Shown here: in pieces, positions 1 through 9,595 of the stretch | Position numbering within the stretch: position 1 is the stretch's first letter | Layout of the letters: the number at the start of each line of letters is the position of its first letter | Assembly: GCA_003278425.1 (NCBI GenBank) | Contig: QCFE01000001.1 | Location: 62,001 to 126,000 of the forward strand | Source: Prochlorococcus sp. AG-363-B11 | GTDB lineage: Bacteria > Cyanobacteriota > Cyanobacteriia > PCC-6307 > Cyanobiaceae | Direction: 5' to 3' | Length of the DNA stretch: 64,000 bases | Notes under the pieces: generated by a model | The model's input: only the letters and a program-made list of their open reading frames with translations | Database searches by the model: none | What the model was told of the DNA's origin: nothing | Program-made: the position numbers and the translations under genes

Positions 1-873
1 AGATATTTCTGTAGGCAAAACAGTCTGAATACTTCCTACACCACTAGCCATTGCGCCTTGTAATGCAAGCAAAGAAGCTCCTTTATATTTCTTACACCCA
101 GCAACTACAAATAATCTTCCTCTCTTATATTTACTTGCATCAGGAGAAATTTTTGGAAGTTCAAAAGACTCAATATCATTTGAAGATATTTTCAAAGGAG
201 TCGTATTGGGGAATGAGTCAAAAAGAGCTTTTGGTATTCCAATATCAATCCTTACTAAAGTTCCTACATGAGGCAATGCAGAATCTTGAAGCAAGCCTTC
301 CTTTATTAAGCCTACTGTTAAGGTAAAAGATGCTTTTGCAGCACCTGTCTCAAATATTCTCCCTTTTTCTGAGCATATTCCCGCAGGCACATCCAAACTA
401 ACTAAACGACCTGGTTTTAGTTCTTCTCTTCTTTTCAAAAGCCTGCCAATGGCTTGAGGTATCGGCCTAGACTGAGCAAGACCAAAAAGAGCCTCAATCC
501 AAATTGCCTCATCAGAAGCATCAGGCTCTTGTTGGAGTTTAGTTATCCCAATAGAACTACAATAGGACAGCTGTTTAGCCGTTAAAGGCCTTTTAACTTT
601 TATTGGGCACCATATAGAGACATCAAACCCTGCTAGATGAAGCTCCCTTGCCAAGACAAGACCATCCCCGCCGTTATGACCAGGTCCAACCAAAACAATG
701 ACGCCATTATTTAAATATTTTCGATTCTTCATGAACCAATCTTTCATGCCTAAGCCAACTTTTTCCATCAATGCTTCTTCAGGCATTCCATACGAAAAAA
801 GTTGTTCTTCTAACCCTCTCATCTGTGAAGATGAGACAATTAAATGATCAGCATCAAAATTAGGCCAGATCAA
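1..873 (-). CDS. nnr: Bifunctional NAD(P)HX repair enzyme (epimerase/dehydratase), 3' end outside window
   Basis: Repairs hydrated NAD(P)H: the N-terminal YjeF domain epimerises NAD(P)HX and the C-terminal ribokinase-like domain dehydrates it. Reading the minus strand, the frame is open from about 873 to the window edge, giving 291 residues. The N-domain has the glycine-rich motif VGPGHNGGDGL and a later LDVPAGI; the start of the dehydratase domain is seen as SPDASKYKRGRLFVVAG and ALQGAMASGVGSIQT. The C-terminal part lies beyond position 1. No ATG precedes the conserved N-terminus after the in-frame TGA, so TTG at 873 is the likely start, with ATG about 45 bases further in as alternative. It is divergent from mnmA, 40 bases away. 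Family call is firm; the start is less so. Confidence 0.88.
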   Translation of the reverse strand, partial: MIWPNFDADHLIVSSSQMRGLEEQLFSYGMPEEALMEKVGLGMKDWFMKNRKYLNNGVIVLVGPGHNGGDGLVLARELHLAGFDVSIWCPIKVKRPLTAKQLSYCSSIGITKLQQEPDASDEAIWIEALFGLAQSRPIPQAIGRLLKRREELKPGRLVSLDVPAGICSEKGRIFETGAAKASFTLTVGLIKEGLLQDSALPHVGTLVRIDIGIPKALFDSFPNTTPLKISSNDIESFELPKISPDASKYKRGRLFVVAGCKKYKGASLLALQGAMASGVGSIQTVLPTEIS

Positions 874-913
874 AGCTGTTCAATGCGTCCATCCACACTA
901 TGAAGAAATTAGT

Positions 914-2143
914 ATGGCAATGACTATTACTCCAAAAGAATCATCACGTTTATCTATTAACCAAGAAGAGGAAGTTACTATTGGTGTAAAGCAAGTTTTA
1001 AAAAGATTAAAGAAGCTTAGGGGAGTGCACCATATAGCTGTAGGTCTCTCTGGGGGAGTTGATAGTTCGTTAACTGCTGCTCTTCTCGTAGAAGCAGGCT
1101 GGAAAGTTGAAGGAATAACTCTTTGGTTAATGAGTGGTAAAGGTTCATGCTGTACTGATGGACTTATTGATGCAGCAGGAATCTGCAAACAACTTGAAAT
1201 ACCTCATCATGTTATTGATGCTAGAGATAATTTTAAAAAGGAGATCATTGATTCTCTTGTTAGAGGGTACAAAGAAGGTCTAACGCCCTCTCCCTGTTCA
1301 AAATGCAACCGCTTTGTAAAGTTTTTTCCAATGCTCGATTGGAGTGAAAAGAATCTAGGGTTAACGCGAATAGCTACTGGACACTATGCTCGAATAAGGC
1401 ATTCTGAAGTAGCCTCAAGCACTAATTCAAAGCAATTAATTCTGCGTCATCAACTTTTGAGGGGCCTTGATGAAACAAAAGATCAAAGCTATTTTCTTTA
1501 CGACTTACCACAAGAAGTTCTAGCAAAAGTGGTTTTCCCTCTAGGAGAGCTAAAAAAATCAGACACAAGAAAAGAAGCAAATCGCTTGAACCTTAGAACT
1601 GCAACTAAACCAGAAAGTCAAGATCTATGCCTAGCAGAACATCATGGCTCAATGAAGGCATTTTTAGATAACTATTTACCCTCAAAGAAAGGTGAAATCA
1701 TTCTTCAAAACGGGGAAATCATAGGAAATCATGATGGAATTGAGCATTTCACAATTGGACAAAGAAAAGGCTTAGGGGTTGCCTGGAAAGAGCCACTTCA
1801 TGTGATAGAGATCCAGGCTTCTACTAATCGTGTAATAGTTGCTCCCAGGTCAGAAGCAAGCAAAAGAGAATGTACTGTGGGAGAAATTAACTGGGTATCA
1901 ATAGAACCACCTAATAAAGAAATAAAAGTGGAAGTTCAATTACGCTATCGAAGTAAGCCTGTTTCAGCCACTCTTTCTCCTTTGCAACCTTCAAGAGAAA
2001 ACATTAAAAACAGGCGACCTTACCGATGTAATTTGACGTTCCAATTAGAGCAATTTTCTATAACACCAGGGCAAGCTGCAGTTTTTTATGAAGGAGACGT
2101 TCTACTTGGAGGGGGGATAATAGAAAAGAATATACCTAACTAA
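914..2143 (+). CDS. mnmA: tRNA-specific 2-thiouridylase MnmA
   Basis: Thiolates U34 of tRNA-Lys, -Glu and -Gln in the cytoplasm using ATP and a persulfide sulfur. The PP-loop GLSGGVDSS lies at about residues 44-52. The tRNA-binding part carries GHYARIRH, DQSYFLYDLP, and the FTIGQRKGLGV signature; candidate catalytic cysteines are in TPSPCSKCN and ESQDLCLA. At 409 residues it is slightly longer than E. coli MnmA because of an N-terminal extension before the PP-loop. An extra CC pair (GKGSCCTDG) follows the PP-loop domain. Its TAA stop (2141-2143) overlaps the TAG stop of the convergent lnt gene by three bases. Confidence 0.95.
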   Translation: MAMTITPKESSRLSINQEEEVTIGVKQVLKRLKKLRGVHHIAVGLSGGVDSSLTAALLVEAGWKVEGITLWLMSGKGSCCTDGLIDAAGICKQLEIPHHVIDARDNFKKEIIDSLVRGYKEGLTPSPCSKCNRFVKFFPMLDWSEKNLGLTRIATGHYARIRHSEVASSTNSKQLILRHQLLRGLDETKDQSYFLYDLPQEVLAKVVFPLGELKKSDTRKEANRLNLRTATKPESQDLCLAEHHGSMKAFLDNYLPSKKGEIILQNGEIIGNHDGIEHFTIGQRKGLGVAWKEPLHVIEIQASTNRVIVAPRSEASKRECTVGEINWVSIEPPNKEIKVEVQLRYRSKPVSATLSPLQPSRENIKNRRPYRCNLTFQLEQFSITPGQAAVFYEGDVLLGGGIIEKNIPN

Positions 2144-3630
2144 CAAGCTCGATTGCCTATTTTTGATCGAGAAATTAAACAAAGAGTGATTATTAAAGTA
2201 ATAATCAATGGGAATTCTTTCCAACGAGCATATCCACTGATTTCATGAGTCAAATGAACATTTATAGAAGTAACTTCTTTTTTAAATGAAGGAATCAATG
2301 AAGAAATTTTCCCTGAGCTTAGGACTAAAGAGGTTGGTCCAGTATTAGCAACAGTAACTACATCTCTATCTAATTCAATACTCCTCAATTGAGCCAATGC
2401 AAGGAATTGCTTTTGTAGAGATAATGGATACGGATCTAAGTTTGCAATAGATAGAATCCATTCACCTCCTCTCATTGTTGCTTCAGCCAGAGCATTCCCA
2501 TCACTTAATTCATAACAAATAGCAACTCCCACAGGTGGGCCTTCCCAAGAGAGAAACCTTGATGCTTTCCCTGGCTCAAGACCGCCCACAAAAGAAAAAC
2601 CATTAGATAAAAACCCTGGCAAGGTTGGCACCCACTCTCCTAATGGAACTAGGCGATGTTTATCAATATATTCATTAAAAATCTTTTCTCCTTTGTTAAA
2701 AACAAGCAAGGAACTTCTTTGGTTACCATTAACCCAGCGAAAGCCACCTGTTAGGAATGGGATAGGAGGAGGCGAAAAGAGAGTCTCATTTGCTTGCATC
2801 GTGCCTTCAGGCGCAACCAAGAAATCAACATCAAGTTTTTCAGCCTGCTCTAATGCTTGTTGAATAGATTTAGGAAGCCTTTCTAATTCCAAAGTAGTAA
2901 ATTTTTCTCTTGTTGGAATATTTGTTTGCCAGAGAGCTATTCGTTTAGTTGATGAGAAATGATTATTAGAGATAAGGCTCCAACCCAAGTAATGAGCAAG
3001 GAATAAAGTAAAAGCACCCCAAGCAAATAATCTTAGAAGAGATATACCTCTTCTATTCGCGACTCCTAGTTGCCAAAACCACCATCCAATTAACAATTGA
3101 ACTGTTACTACACCTCCCGCTCCAAACCATCGCGCCAAACCAACTAACCATCGGTCTTGAGGCAACAAACTTCCGCCAAGTCCGATCCAAAATAAGGGGG
3201 TTTTTGTAAGGCATACCTCTATCAAGGCCCAAGTCAATGACAAAGCAAAGGCAGATAAAAATTCCCTTTGAATTGAAGGATGATCAGTGTTATTAAAAAA
3301 AGAAGTATTGGACAAAAAACACCAACATCCAACTAGCAAGCCCCCAAAGACACTACATGAAATCCATATTAAAACTGCAATTGGGAGACTTAAAAACTCT
3401 GGAATACCTAACCAAGTCAAAGGATGAAGAGCTAGAAGCCAACGATGGCTAACAAGAGTGGCGACACCTCCCCACAAAAAGCCAACAAAAGGGAACCTTT
3501 TTGAAGCCCAGAGCAAAGCAAGTGCAAAAAGAGTAAATAAAGATCCAGCTTGTGAAAGGCCAACACCAGCAAAAACCCCACCAGCAATTCCCATCAAGAT
3601 CGCGAAATATTTCTTACGATTAATATTCAT
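2140..3630 (-). CDS. lnt: Apolipoprotein N-acyltransferase
   Basis: Inner-membrane enzyme that adds the third acyl chain to the N-terminal cysteine of outer-membrane lipoproteins. The first roughly 220 residues are strongly hydrophobic with several membrane segments; the rest is a periplasmic nitrilase-like domain. The nitrilase Glu-Lys-Cys triad is visible as VAPEGT, DKHRLVPLGEW and VAICYE. A final hydrophobic helix (FPLIITLIITLCLI) closes the protein. The 496-residue length fits the family. It is convergent with mnmA with overlapping stop codons, and divergent from the FKBP gene, sharing a 107-base promoter region. Confidence 0.93.
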   Translation of the reverse strand: MNINRKKYFAILMGIAGGVFAGVGLSQAGSLFTLFALALLWASKRFPFVGFLWGGVATLVSHRWLLALHPLTWLGIPEFLSLPIAVLIWISCSVFGGLLVGCWCFLSNTSFFNNTDHPSIQREFLSAFALSLTWALIEVCLTKTPLFWIGLGGSLLPQDRWLVGLARWFGAGGVVTVQLLIGWWFWQLGVANRRGISLLRLFAWGAFTLFLAHYLGWSLISNNHFSSTKRIALWQTNIPTREKFTTLELERLPKSIQQALEQAEKLDVDFLVAPEGTMQANETLFSPPPIPFLTGGFRWVNGNQRSSLLVFNKGEKIFNEYIDKHRLVPLGEWVPTLPGFLSNGFSFVGGLEPGKASRFLSWEGPPVGVAICYELSDGNALAEATMRGGEWILSIANLDPYPLSLQKQFLALAQLRSIELDRDVVTVANTGPTSLVLSSGKISSLIPSFKKEVTSINVHLTHEISGYARWKEFPLIITLIITLCLISRSKIGNRAC

Positions 3631-3737
3631 CTTTTAAGACATCACGAAAAACTATTTGATTTTTATTCTTTCCAAAAACAAAATGACTTAATGACAATTC
3701 TTCTGCAAGAATCAAACTACATAAATTATAAATTCCC

Positions 3738-4331
3738 GTGAAAGAAGTCGTCATTAGTTTCTCAGTTTTTCTGGCATGCATAATTGTGGCAGTTGCCAGT
3801 CAAATAATTTCTCCAACACTTGTTTCTGCTGAAAGCAATGTATCTACGGCCTTGAATTCTTCAATAGAAAGCCTAGGACCTCAAAGAGCTATCAACAATC
3901 CAATGGAATTGGACCCAGACGACCCAAACCCTTCTCTTTTCACCATGATTAATGATTCTTCACCAAACAAAAGCCCTCTTGGAGGTTCATTGAAGACAGA
4001 AACAACCTCAACAGGCCTCAGAATTACTGACCTAGTAATTGGCAATGGTGAAGAAGCTGTTGAAGGGAAAAATGTCACTGTAAACTACAGAGGAACTCTA
4101 GAAAATGGTAAAGAATTTGATAGTAGCTATGGCAGAGCTCCCTTTCCATTTCCTCTTGGTGCTGGAAGAGTAATCAAAGGATGGGATGAAGGAGTCGCAG
4201 GGATGAAAGTTGGAGGGAAAAGAGAACTTGTTATTCCACCCTCCCTAGCATATGGAGAGAGAGGGGCAGGTGGAGTCATACCTCCAAATGCCACTTTAAT
4301 TTTTGAAGTTGAATTGTTAAGTGTTAAGTAG
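3738..4331 (+). CDS. FKBP-type peptidyl-prolyl cis-trans isomerase, exported or membrane-anchored
   Basis: Catalyses proline isomerisation during protein folding. Residues 1-30 form a hydrophobic signal or anchor segment ([21 protein letters not shown]), followed by a low-complexity linker of about 60 residues, then an FKBP domain from about 95 to 197. The FKBP core is clear: [57 protein letters not shown] and LIFEVELL. A thylakoid-lumen or periplasmic location is inferred from the N-terminus. The start is GTG at 3738; no ATG gives an intact signal segment. Confidence 0.92.
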   Translation: MKEVVISFSVFLACIIVAVASQIISPTLVSAESNVSTALNSSIESLGPQRAINNPMELDPDDPNPSLFTMINDSSPNKSPLGGSLKTETTSTGLRITDLVIGNGEEAVEGKNVTVNYRGTLENGKEFDSSYGRAPFPFPLGAGRVIKGWDEGVAGMKVGGKRELVIPPSLAYGERGAGGVIPPNATLIFEVELLSVK

Positions 4332-4414
4332 CAATCTTTCTACCAAATAGATCCAAAACCACTCATTAATTCACATATCCAAGTAATGTGTTATTAGGTT
4401 TTAATTAATGCCAA

Positions 4415-4888
4415 ATGCTTCGTTCGGCGATCTCATCAATTCTAAAAAGGCTTCCTGCCAAGAAAGCACTTGCTCATTGTGATGGGCCTTGTGGTGTATA
4501 CGATCCAGCCTCAGCACGTATTGCAGCTGAAGCAGTTCTCTCTATGACTAAAAAGCTGCTTGCATTAACACCTCCTGAAGGAAATGATGCAACAACATGG
4601 GCAACATATAATAATACTTTCTCACGATTTGTTGCTGTAAAAGAAGAACAAGCACAAGAAACAAAAGAAGAACTTTTGATTCTTTGGACCGATTATTTTA
4701 AACCGGAGCATTTGAGTGCCTTCCCTGATTTACATGACACTTTCTGGAAAGCAGCCAAGCTTTGTAGTGCGTGCAAAGTCAATGTTGACCAAGGAAAAGC
4801 TGAAGAGTTATTGGCTGCTGTAGAAAAAATCCATAACATGTTCTGGACATCTAAAGGTCGTTCAGATTCTTGGACAACAGCAAGCTAA
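4415..4888 (+). CDS. sodN: Nickel superoxide dismutase
   Basis: Converts superoxide to peroxide and oxygen with a Ni cofactor, the typical SOD of marine picocyanobacteria. The nickel hook HCDGPCGVYDP lies at about residues 21-31. In the family the mature protein begins at this His after removal of the N-terminal propeptide, here about 20 residues (MLRSAISSILKRLPAKKALA). The rest is the four-helix-bundle region, and the 157-residue total is normal. The gene for the processing peptidase overlaps its 3' end by 19 bases, and a nickel transporter-like gene lies convergent just downstream, so the three form a nickel block. Confidence 0.97.
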   Translation: MLRSAISSILKRLPAKKALAHCDGPCGVYDPASARIAAEAVLSMTKKLLALTPPEGNDATTWATYNNTFSRFVAVKEEQAQETKEELLILWTDYFKPEHLSAFPDLHDTFWKAAKLCSACKVNVDQGKAEELLAAVEKIHNMFWTSKGRSDSWTTAS

Positions 4889-5241
4889 GAAATCATCTTT
4901 CTCATAAGAGCATTCTGAGCTCTATTTTCTGTTTATTAATTGGTACCCGGAGACACTGTCGTGTCTCCGGTAATTCTATGAAGCCAACATTAAAAGAAGG
5001 TGATCTGATAATCTACAAACCATTTAAACCATCTGAAAATGTAATTTCAGAAGGAAATTTAGTAGTTTTAGAGCATCCTTTAATAAAGAAAGCATTAATG
5101 GTAAAACGGGTTTCAGAAATCTACGTAGATGCGATAACAGTTATGGGAGACAATGAGTCAACAAGCATTGATAGTAGACAATTTGGTCAAATTCACAAAA
5201 GTAAAGTAAAAGGAATTGTGGAAAAGATATTCCCTCTCTAA
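4870..5241 (+). CDS. sodX: SodX, nickel-type SOD maturation protease (S26 family)
   Basis: Predicted to cleave the SodN propeptide so that the N-terminal His can bind nickel. It resembles a small signal peptidase: the catalytic Ser region is SGNSMKPTLKEGDLI at about residues 34-48, and the lysine general base is likely in MVKRVSEI; VMGDNESTSIDSRQFG is the conserved C-terminal S26 box. The longest frame starts with TTG at 4870, inside sodN, which suggests translational coupling. A later start after the sodN stop is possible because the first 20 or so residues are not clearly conserved. Confidence 0.88.
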   Translation: MDNSKLRNHLSHKSILSSIFCLLIGTRRHCRVSGNSMKPTLKEGDLIIYKPFKPSENVISEGNLVVLEHPLIKKALMVKRVSEIYVDAITVMGDNESTSIDSRQFGQIHKSKVKGIVEKIFPL

Positions 5242-5246
5242 GACAA

Positions 5247-5278
5247 ATTCAGAAAATATATGCAGATGTTTTCTGAAT
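5247..5278. repeat. Inverted repeat between sodX and the nickel transporter gene
   Basis: A 10-bp perfect inverted repeat (ATTCAGAAAA / TTTTCTGAAT) with a 12-base loop sits just past the sodX stop and over the last codons of the convergent transporter gene. It could act as a terminator or 3'-end stabiliser for either message, but no T-tract follows, so function is only a guess. Confidence 0.45.
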
Positions 5279-5926
5279 CCAGAAAACACCTGTAAGAACA
5301 GATAGTCCACCTGTAAAAGCAAATACAAGAGGTATAGCTCTTTCCCCCACTCGTAATGTGGCTAAAGACATTATAGAAATTACTGTTCCCATCGCGAGAA
5401 CAGAGCCTAAAAGATAAAACATCAAATAAAGGAAAGCTCCAACTGGAGGGAGTGCTAAAGCAGGTATTACTGCCAACAAATGACTAGCTCCTGCTAATCC
5501 ATGAAGTAATCCCAAACTTGTCGAAGCATGAGAGTGACTGTTGTGTTTTTTTCTTCCTCTTAAATGCAAATGAAGGTGTTGATGTTTTGAACCATTACCA
5601 TGTTTGTGACTATGTGTATGTATACGTAATCCCAAAGAAGTCTTGATGGTCAAAGTGCCAACAACTAAGAGGAAAACACCTACACAAAGTTCAGCAAAAC
5701 TAGACATTCGTTCAATTTTCACAAAATCTTTAAGCAAAATAGCTGCACAAGCTAAAAGAAGAACGCCTACAGAGTGACCCAATCCCCATGCCAATCCACT
5801 CCGAAGAGCCAATTTTGGTTGACGAAAAGCTGTCGGCGCCATTGCAACCAAATGATCGGCCCCACTCACAACGTGAACAGCTCCCGCAGCAAAACCAGTC
5901 AAGATGCTAAAAAGCATTTCATTCAT
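5249..5926 (-). CDS. NicO/UreH-type nickel (or cobalt) transporter-like membrane protein
   Basis: A polytopic membrane protein of 225 residues with about six hydrophobic segments. The pattern GAVHVVSGADHLVAM near the N-terminus and LLHGLAGASHLLAV in the second half is the duplicated His/Asp motif of the HupE/UreH/NicO transporters. Between them lies a very His-rich loop (HTHSHKHG, KHQHLHLHL, NSHSH) that probably binds metal. Convergent with sodN-sodX and only 7 bases from the sodX stop, so a role in nickel supply or balance for SodN is a reasonable inference; transport direction and metal are not shown by the sequence. Confidence 0.82.
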   Translation of the reverse strand: MNEMLFSILTGFAAGAVHVVSGADHLVAMAPTAFRQPKLALRSGLAWGLGHSVGVLLLACAAILLKDFVKIERMSSFAELCVGVFLLVVGTLTIKTSLGLRIHTHSHKHGNGSKHQHLHLHLRGRKKHNSHSHASTSLGLLHGLAGASHLLAVIPALALPPVGAFLYLMFYLLGSVLAMGTVISIMSLATLRVGERAIPLVFAFTGGLSVLTGVFWIQKTSAYIF

Positions 5927-6017
5927 CCACTACATTAAGTCTGCCCAACAAGCATCCAATTTGTATGTTTTTCTTTTGAGGAAAAAAGATTTTTGATGAA
6001 AAGTACTTCAATTTAAT

Positions 6018-6911
6018 CTATCCAATAATTCTCTTCAAAGCTGACAAAATATCATTTTGTCTCATCAGCGACTCGCCAACTAAAACTGCTTGAGCACCAA
6101 AAGAAAAAACCTTATTTAAATCTTCTCGAGTAAAAAGACCAGACTCACTCACTAACAAAACATTCTGCTCTTTTAAAGCTTTTGAGCATGCTTTAGATAA
6201 CTTCTCAGTGGTAGCTATATCAGTTTCAAATGTTTTAAGATCACGATTATTAATACCAATCAAAGGGAAACCACCAAGAGAAAGAATTCTATTCAATTCT
6301 TCAACATTATGAACTTCAACTAGTATAGACAGAGAAAGAGTAGATGCTATTTTCTTCAAATAAATTAGATCCTGATCAGAAAGTATTGCGGCTATTAGCA
6401 AAATTGCATCAGCTCCGGCAGCTCTAGCTTGGTAGATCTGATAAGGATGAAGAATAAAGTCCTTACACAGCAAAGGGAGTTCAATTGTATCTCTAACTTC
6501 TAGAAGAACATCAAAGCCTCCCTGAAAAAAAATCTTATCTGTTAATACGGATACACATGTTGCACCTCCTTCTTCATAGGCAGTCGCAATTTGTTTTGGG
6601 TTAAAGTCTTCTCGGATTACTCCTCTGCTAGGACTTGCCTTCTTAATCTCTGCAATCACAGCTGGAAAGTGATCAGAGTTCTTTAAAGCGGCCAAGAAAT
6701 CCTTAGGTTGTTTTAACTTTGCGATCTTCTCAATTAGTTGTGATAAAGGTACACGTTCTTTAACGATAGTGATTTCTCTATCCTTCTCCCAAACAATCTT
6801 TTCAAGAATATTCCGAGGTTCAGAATCTTTATGCGGTATCGCATATTCTAGATTGTCTACCTGAACTTTAGGGTTTGGTGGACGTCGTCGAATCTCCATC
6901 TGAGAAATCAA
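6018..6911 (-). CDS. trpC: Indole-3-glycerol phosphate synthase
   Basis: Fourth step of the tryptophan pathway: closes the indole ring from CdRP. The (beta/alpha)8 barrel signatures are present: [13 protein letters not shown] with the catalytic Lys, [42 protein letters not shown] and LLVSESGL. Length 297 fits the stand-alone cyanobacterial form, which has an N-terminal extension of about 30 residues. It is the last gene of a minus-strand run (TrmH-lpd-trpC), 10 bases behind lpd, so probably cotranscribed with it. Confidence 0.96.
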   Translation of the reverse strand: MISQMEIRRRPPNPKVQVDNLEYAIPHKDSEPRNILEKIVWEKDREITIVKERVPLSQLIEKIAKLKQPKDFLAALKNSDHFPAVIAEIKKASPSRGVIREDFNPKQIATAYEEGGATCVSVLTDKIFFQGGFDVLLEVRDTIELPLLCKDFILHPYQIYQARAAGADAILLIAAILSDQDLIYLKKIASTLSLSILVEVHNVEELNRILSLGGFPLIGINNRDLKTFETDIATTEKLSKACSKALKEQNVLLVSESGLFTREDLNKVFSFGAQAVLVGESLMRQNDILSALKRIIG

Positions 6912-6921
6912 ATAAAAGTGG

Positions 6922-8367
6922 TTAAGAATTCTTCAATTGACTAGCTGCCTGTTTATAGGCAACTTCAACAACTTCACTCAAAGTAGGATGCGTATGAACT
7001 TCTCTAGACAAGTCGGTTACAGTTTGCTTTCGTGATAAGGCATTAGCTACTTCTTGTATTAGATCAGCTGCATGTAGACCGTATATGTGAGCACCTAGAA
7101 TCTCACCGGTATCTTTTCTAAACAATAATTTCATTAAACCATCACTCTCCAACTCTGCCAAAGCCTTTGAATTTGCCTTGAAATAACTGCGGACAATTCC
7201 AAGCTGGAAATCTTCTTGAGCAGAAAAGTCCTTGGCTTCTTCTTCAGAGAAGCCTACCGAACTTATTTCTGGATGAGTAAAAGTCGCAGCAGGGATGCTT
7301 CTATAGTCAATTGTTCGAAGATTTCCAAGAATGTTATCAACAGCTACTGTACCCTGTGCTGCTGCTGTGTGCGCCAACATCAACTTGCCAGTCACATCTC
7401 CAACAGCCCAAAGATGAGGCAATGGATTACCTTTGGCGAGAACCCTCATCGAGTCATCAATAGGTATAAAACCTTTATTGGTCTCAACAGACAACGATGC
7501 TAAATTTAATTTTTTACTACTTGGGACCCTTCCTGTAGCAACAAGAACGGCATCTACTTCTAGCTCTTCAACCAACTTCCTAGTAACAACATCAGAAAGT
7601 TCTATTTTTACTGGACATCCTGGAGAGACTTTGCTAGCCAGGAAACCTGCCTTTGCATCTATATCTCTGCCTGTAATCAAATTACGAGCAGCAATCTTGG
7701 TTATATCAGGATCGAATGTAGGCATTACTCTCTCTAACGCCTCAATCATTGTCACTTCACATCCCAAAGCTGTATAAACATCTGCAAATTCCAACCCTAT
7801 ATACCCACTGCCAATGATTGCGATCCATCTAGGAAGCCATTCTAAATTTACAGCCTCATCACTTGTAAAAACTGTTCGTCCATCAACCTCAATACCTGGA
7901 GGCACAAATGGATCTGAACCAGTTGCCAAAATAACGTCCTGTGCTGACAAAATACGGTCTACACCGTTAATTTCTCTCAACCCAACTTTTTGGGGGCCCT
8001 CTAAACGTCCTTCACCTCTCAAAATAGTTACACCAGCTCTCTCTAATGTTTTTGTCAAATTATTCCTAACGTTAGCGACTAAATTATTCGCATGATCAGC
8101 GATCTTTCGTCTTTCAAAGCGAACAGGTGCTGCATGTATCCCAAAGTTAGATAAATGGGCAGCATCTGCAAGTTCGCGGACCTTTCCGCTAGCAGCCAAC
8201 AAAGCCTTGGAAGGAACACAACCTCGATTAACGCAAGTACCCCCCATCTCTCGAGATTCAATGATCCCGACTTTCATGCCATGATCAGCAGCATGTTTAG
8301 CAGCATCAAAGCCACCATAACCTGCCCCAATGACAATTAAATCAAAATCAAAATTCGTTTTGCTCAC
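6922..8367 (-). CDS. lpd: Dihydrolipoamide dehydrogenase (E3)
   Basis: FAD flavoprotein that reoxidises dihydrolipoamide with NAD+, in the pyruvate dehydrogenase complex and glycine cleavage system. The FAD Rossmann motif [15 protein letters not shown] is at the N-terminus, the redox disulfide [13 protein letters not shown] at about residues 42-54, the NAD motif [14 protein letters not shown] at about 183-196, and the C-terminal catalytic His-Glu pair in [12 protein letters not shown]. The 481-residue length is typical. It follows the TrmH-type gene by 15 bases and precedes trpC by 10, in one likely operon. Confidence 0.96.
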   Translation of the reverse strand: MSKTNFDFDLIVIGAGYGGFDAAKHAADHGMKVGIIESREMGGTCVNRGCVPSKALLAASGKVRELADAAHLSNFGIHAAPVRFERRKIADHANNLVANVRNNLTKTLERAGVTILRGEGRLEGPQKVGLREINGVDRILSAQDVILATGSDPFVPPGIEVDGRTVFTSDEAVNLEWLPRWIAIIGSGYIGLEFADVYTALGCEVTMIEALERVMPTFDPDITKIAARNLITGRDIDAKAGFLASKVSPGCPVKIELSDVVTRKLVEELEVDAVLVATGRVPSSKKLNLASLSVETNKGFIPIDDSMRVLAKGNPLPHLWAVGDVTGKLMLAHTAAAQGTVAVDNILGNLRTIDYRSIPAATFTHPEISSVGFSEEEAKDFSAQEDFQLGIVRSYFKANSKALAELESDGLMKLLFRKDTGEILGAHIYGLHAADLIQEVANALSRKQTVTDLSREVHTHPTLSEVVEVAYKQAASQLKNS

Positions 8368-8382
8368 CTTTCTTGTTTGATA

Positions 8383-9255
8383 CTAAGAGGTCATTCTGGC
8401 CCGTAGCCTTTCTAACAGTAGAGGAACGGCAGCAGATGCAACATTTAGAGACTCAACAATTTTATTATGAGGCAAAGTTACTGCATGGGTACAGCAAGAC
8501 AGAACCTTTGGATGCAGCCCACTCCCTTCATTGCCTAAAACTAATACTGTTGGCTTTTGCCAATCTATCTCCCAATAAGGAAAAAGCTCTATCTCTAAAA
8601 TTGCACTAGGGCTATAAGCCCCTACCACCTGAAATCCTCTATTTTTTGCATGCTTTAATTTACAGGATAGTTCATCTACAGCGTCCTCTTCATGCAAGCC
8701 AAAACGTTCAAAAGGTAGATGCATCAAAGCTCCTGCTGAAGCTCTTAAAGCTTTTTGACCTAAGGGGTCAGCTCCCAAGGCAAGCCAGATCAATTCAACA
8801 TCCGCAGCCAAAGCAGTACGAAACAAGGTCCCTAAATTGCCTGGATCTTGTAATCGATCCAAAGCCAAAATAAAAGTGGTCTCCTTATCATTTGTAGGAA
8901 GAGCCGAAAAGTGTAAAAGAGATGCGACTCCATCAGGCGTAACTGTGGAAAGAGAAGCCTCAAGAACTGATTCTGTAACCATATGAACTTGAACCCCTTT
9001 AAATATTCCCTGGAATATTGCTCCATGCTCCTCCAACCATTTTGGTGTAGCAATAATTTCCGAGGGCAAACAACATGTTTTCAAGGCTTCTTGAAGCAAA
9101 TGGGTGCCTTCAAGAAGAAGCATCGAAGCCTGACTCCGTCCTTTAGCTCTAGAAAGTGCCTTTAAACGTCGAACCAAAGGATTACGACGGCTCGAAATCA
9201 ACTGCAAATCAGATGTCTTAATCTTTACTCTCCCTAATGATTCCAAGAAGTCCAA
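8383..9255 (-). CDS. TrmH/SpoU-family RNA 2'-O-methyltransferase
   Basis: SPOUT-fold methyltransferase that modifies ribose in rRNA or tRNA with S-adenosylmethionine. Three SpoU motifs are seen: LQDPGNLGTLFRTA (motif 1), LVLGNEGSGL (motif 2) and VESLNVASAAVPLLLERLR (motif 3) with the knot. An N-terminal substrate-binding domain (LISSRRNPLVRRLKALSRA) precedes it. The exact RNA target cannot be told from sequence. It is the first gene of the minus-strand run leading to lpd and trpC. Confidence 0.9.
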   Translation of the reverse strand: MDFLESLGRVKIKTSDLQLISSRRNPLVRRLKALSRAKGRSQASMLLLEGTHLLQEALKTCCLPSEIIATPKWLEEHGAIFQGIFKGVQVHMVTESVLEASLSTVTPDGVASLLHFSALPTNDKETTFILALDRLQDPGNLGTLFRTALAADVELIWLALGADPLGQKALRASAGALMHLPFERFGLHEEDAVDELSCKLKHAKNRGFQVVGAYSPSAILEIELFPYWEIDWQKPTVLVLGNEGSGLHPKVLSCCTHAVTLPHNKIVESLNVASAAVPLLLERLRARMTS

Positions 9256-9346
9256 AACATGACTCCTTACTTTTACAATTTAGCGTTATTTTAGGCATCA
9301 ATAAATATTCAAATGTTCTATGGGTTGATTATTCAAAAAATAACAA

Positions 9347-9429
9347 TGCGGATGAGGAGACTTGAACTCCTACAGCCAAAAGCCACATGTACCTGAAACA
9401 TGCGCGTCTACCAATTCCGCCACACCCGC
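9347..9429 (-). tRNA. tRNA-Leu (anticodon CAG)
   Basis: On the minus strand the acceptor halves GCGGGTG and CATCCGC pair (one G-T), the D arm reads GCG...CGC, the anticodon stem CATGT/ACATG encloses TTCAGGT giving CAG, and AGGAG TTCAAGT CTCCT forms the T arm. A long variable arm (class II) supports Leu. CCA is not encoded. About 83 nt including discriminator A. It sits in the 340-base gap between the TrmH-type gene and murA, which otherwise holds nothing I recognise. Confidence 0.96.
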
Positions 9430-9595
9430 ACAAGCATCTATTAGTCAATCATACAAACTCGAAAAACCTTAATAAAAACTTTTTTAGAATCTAAATTTTC
9501 TAGTGACAAAAAAAGGCGATTCCAGACTATTTCATTTATCTAGAACTGATCAGATGTACTTGTCATCCTATGAAATTGGTGATTTGATTTAGTGT

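Noticed and set aside
5927-6017. TTTTTC...GAAAAA inverted repeat between the nickel transporter gene and trpC
   Set aside because: AT-only stem of six pairs in AT-rich DNA; not distinguishable from chance.
7216-8340. Several plus-strand ORFs of 60-114 residues opposite lpd
   Set aside because: They are shadows of the conserved lpd frame, with no start context or recognisable family.
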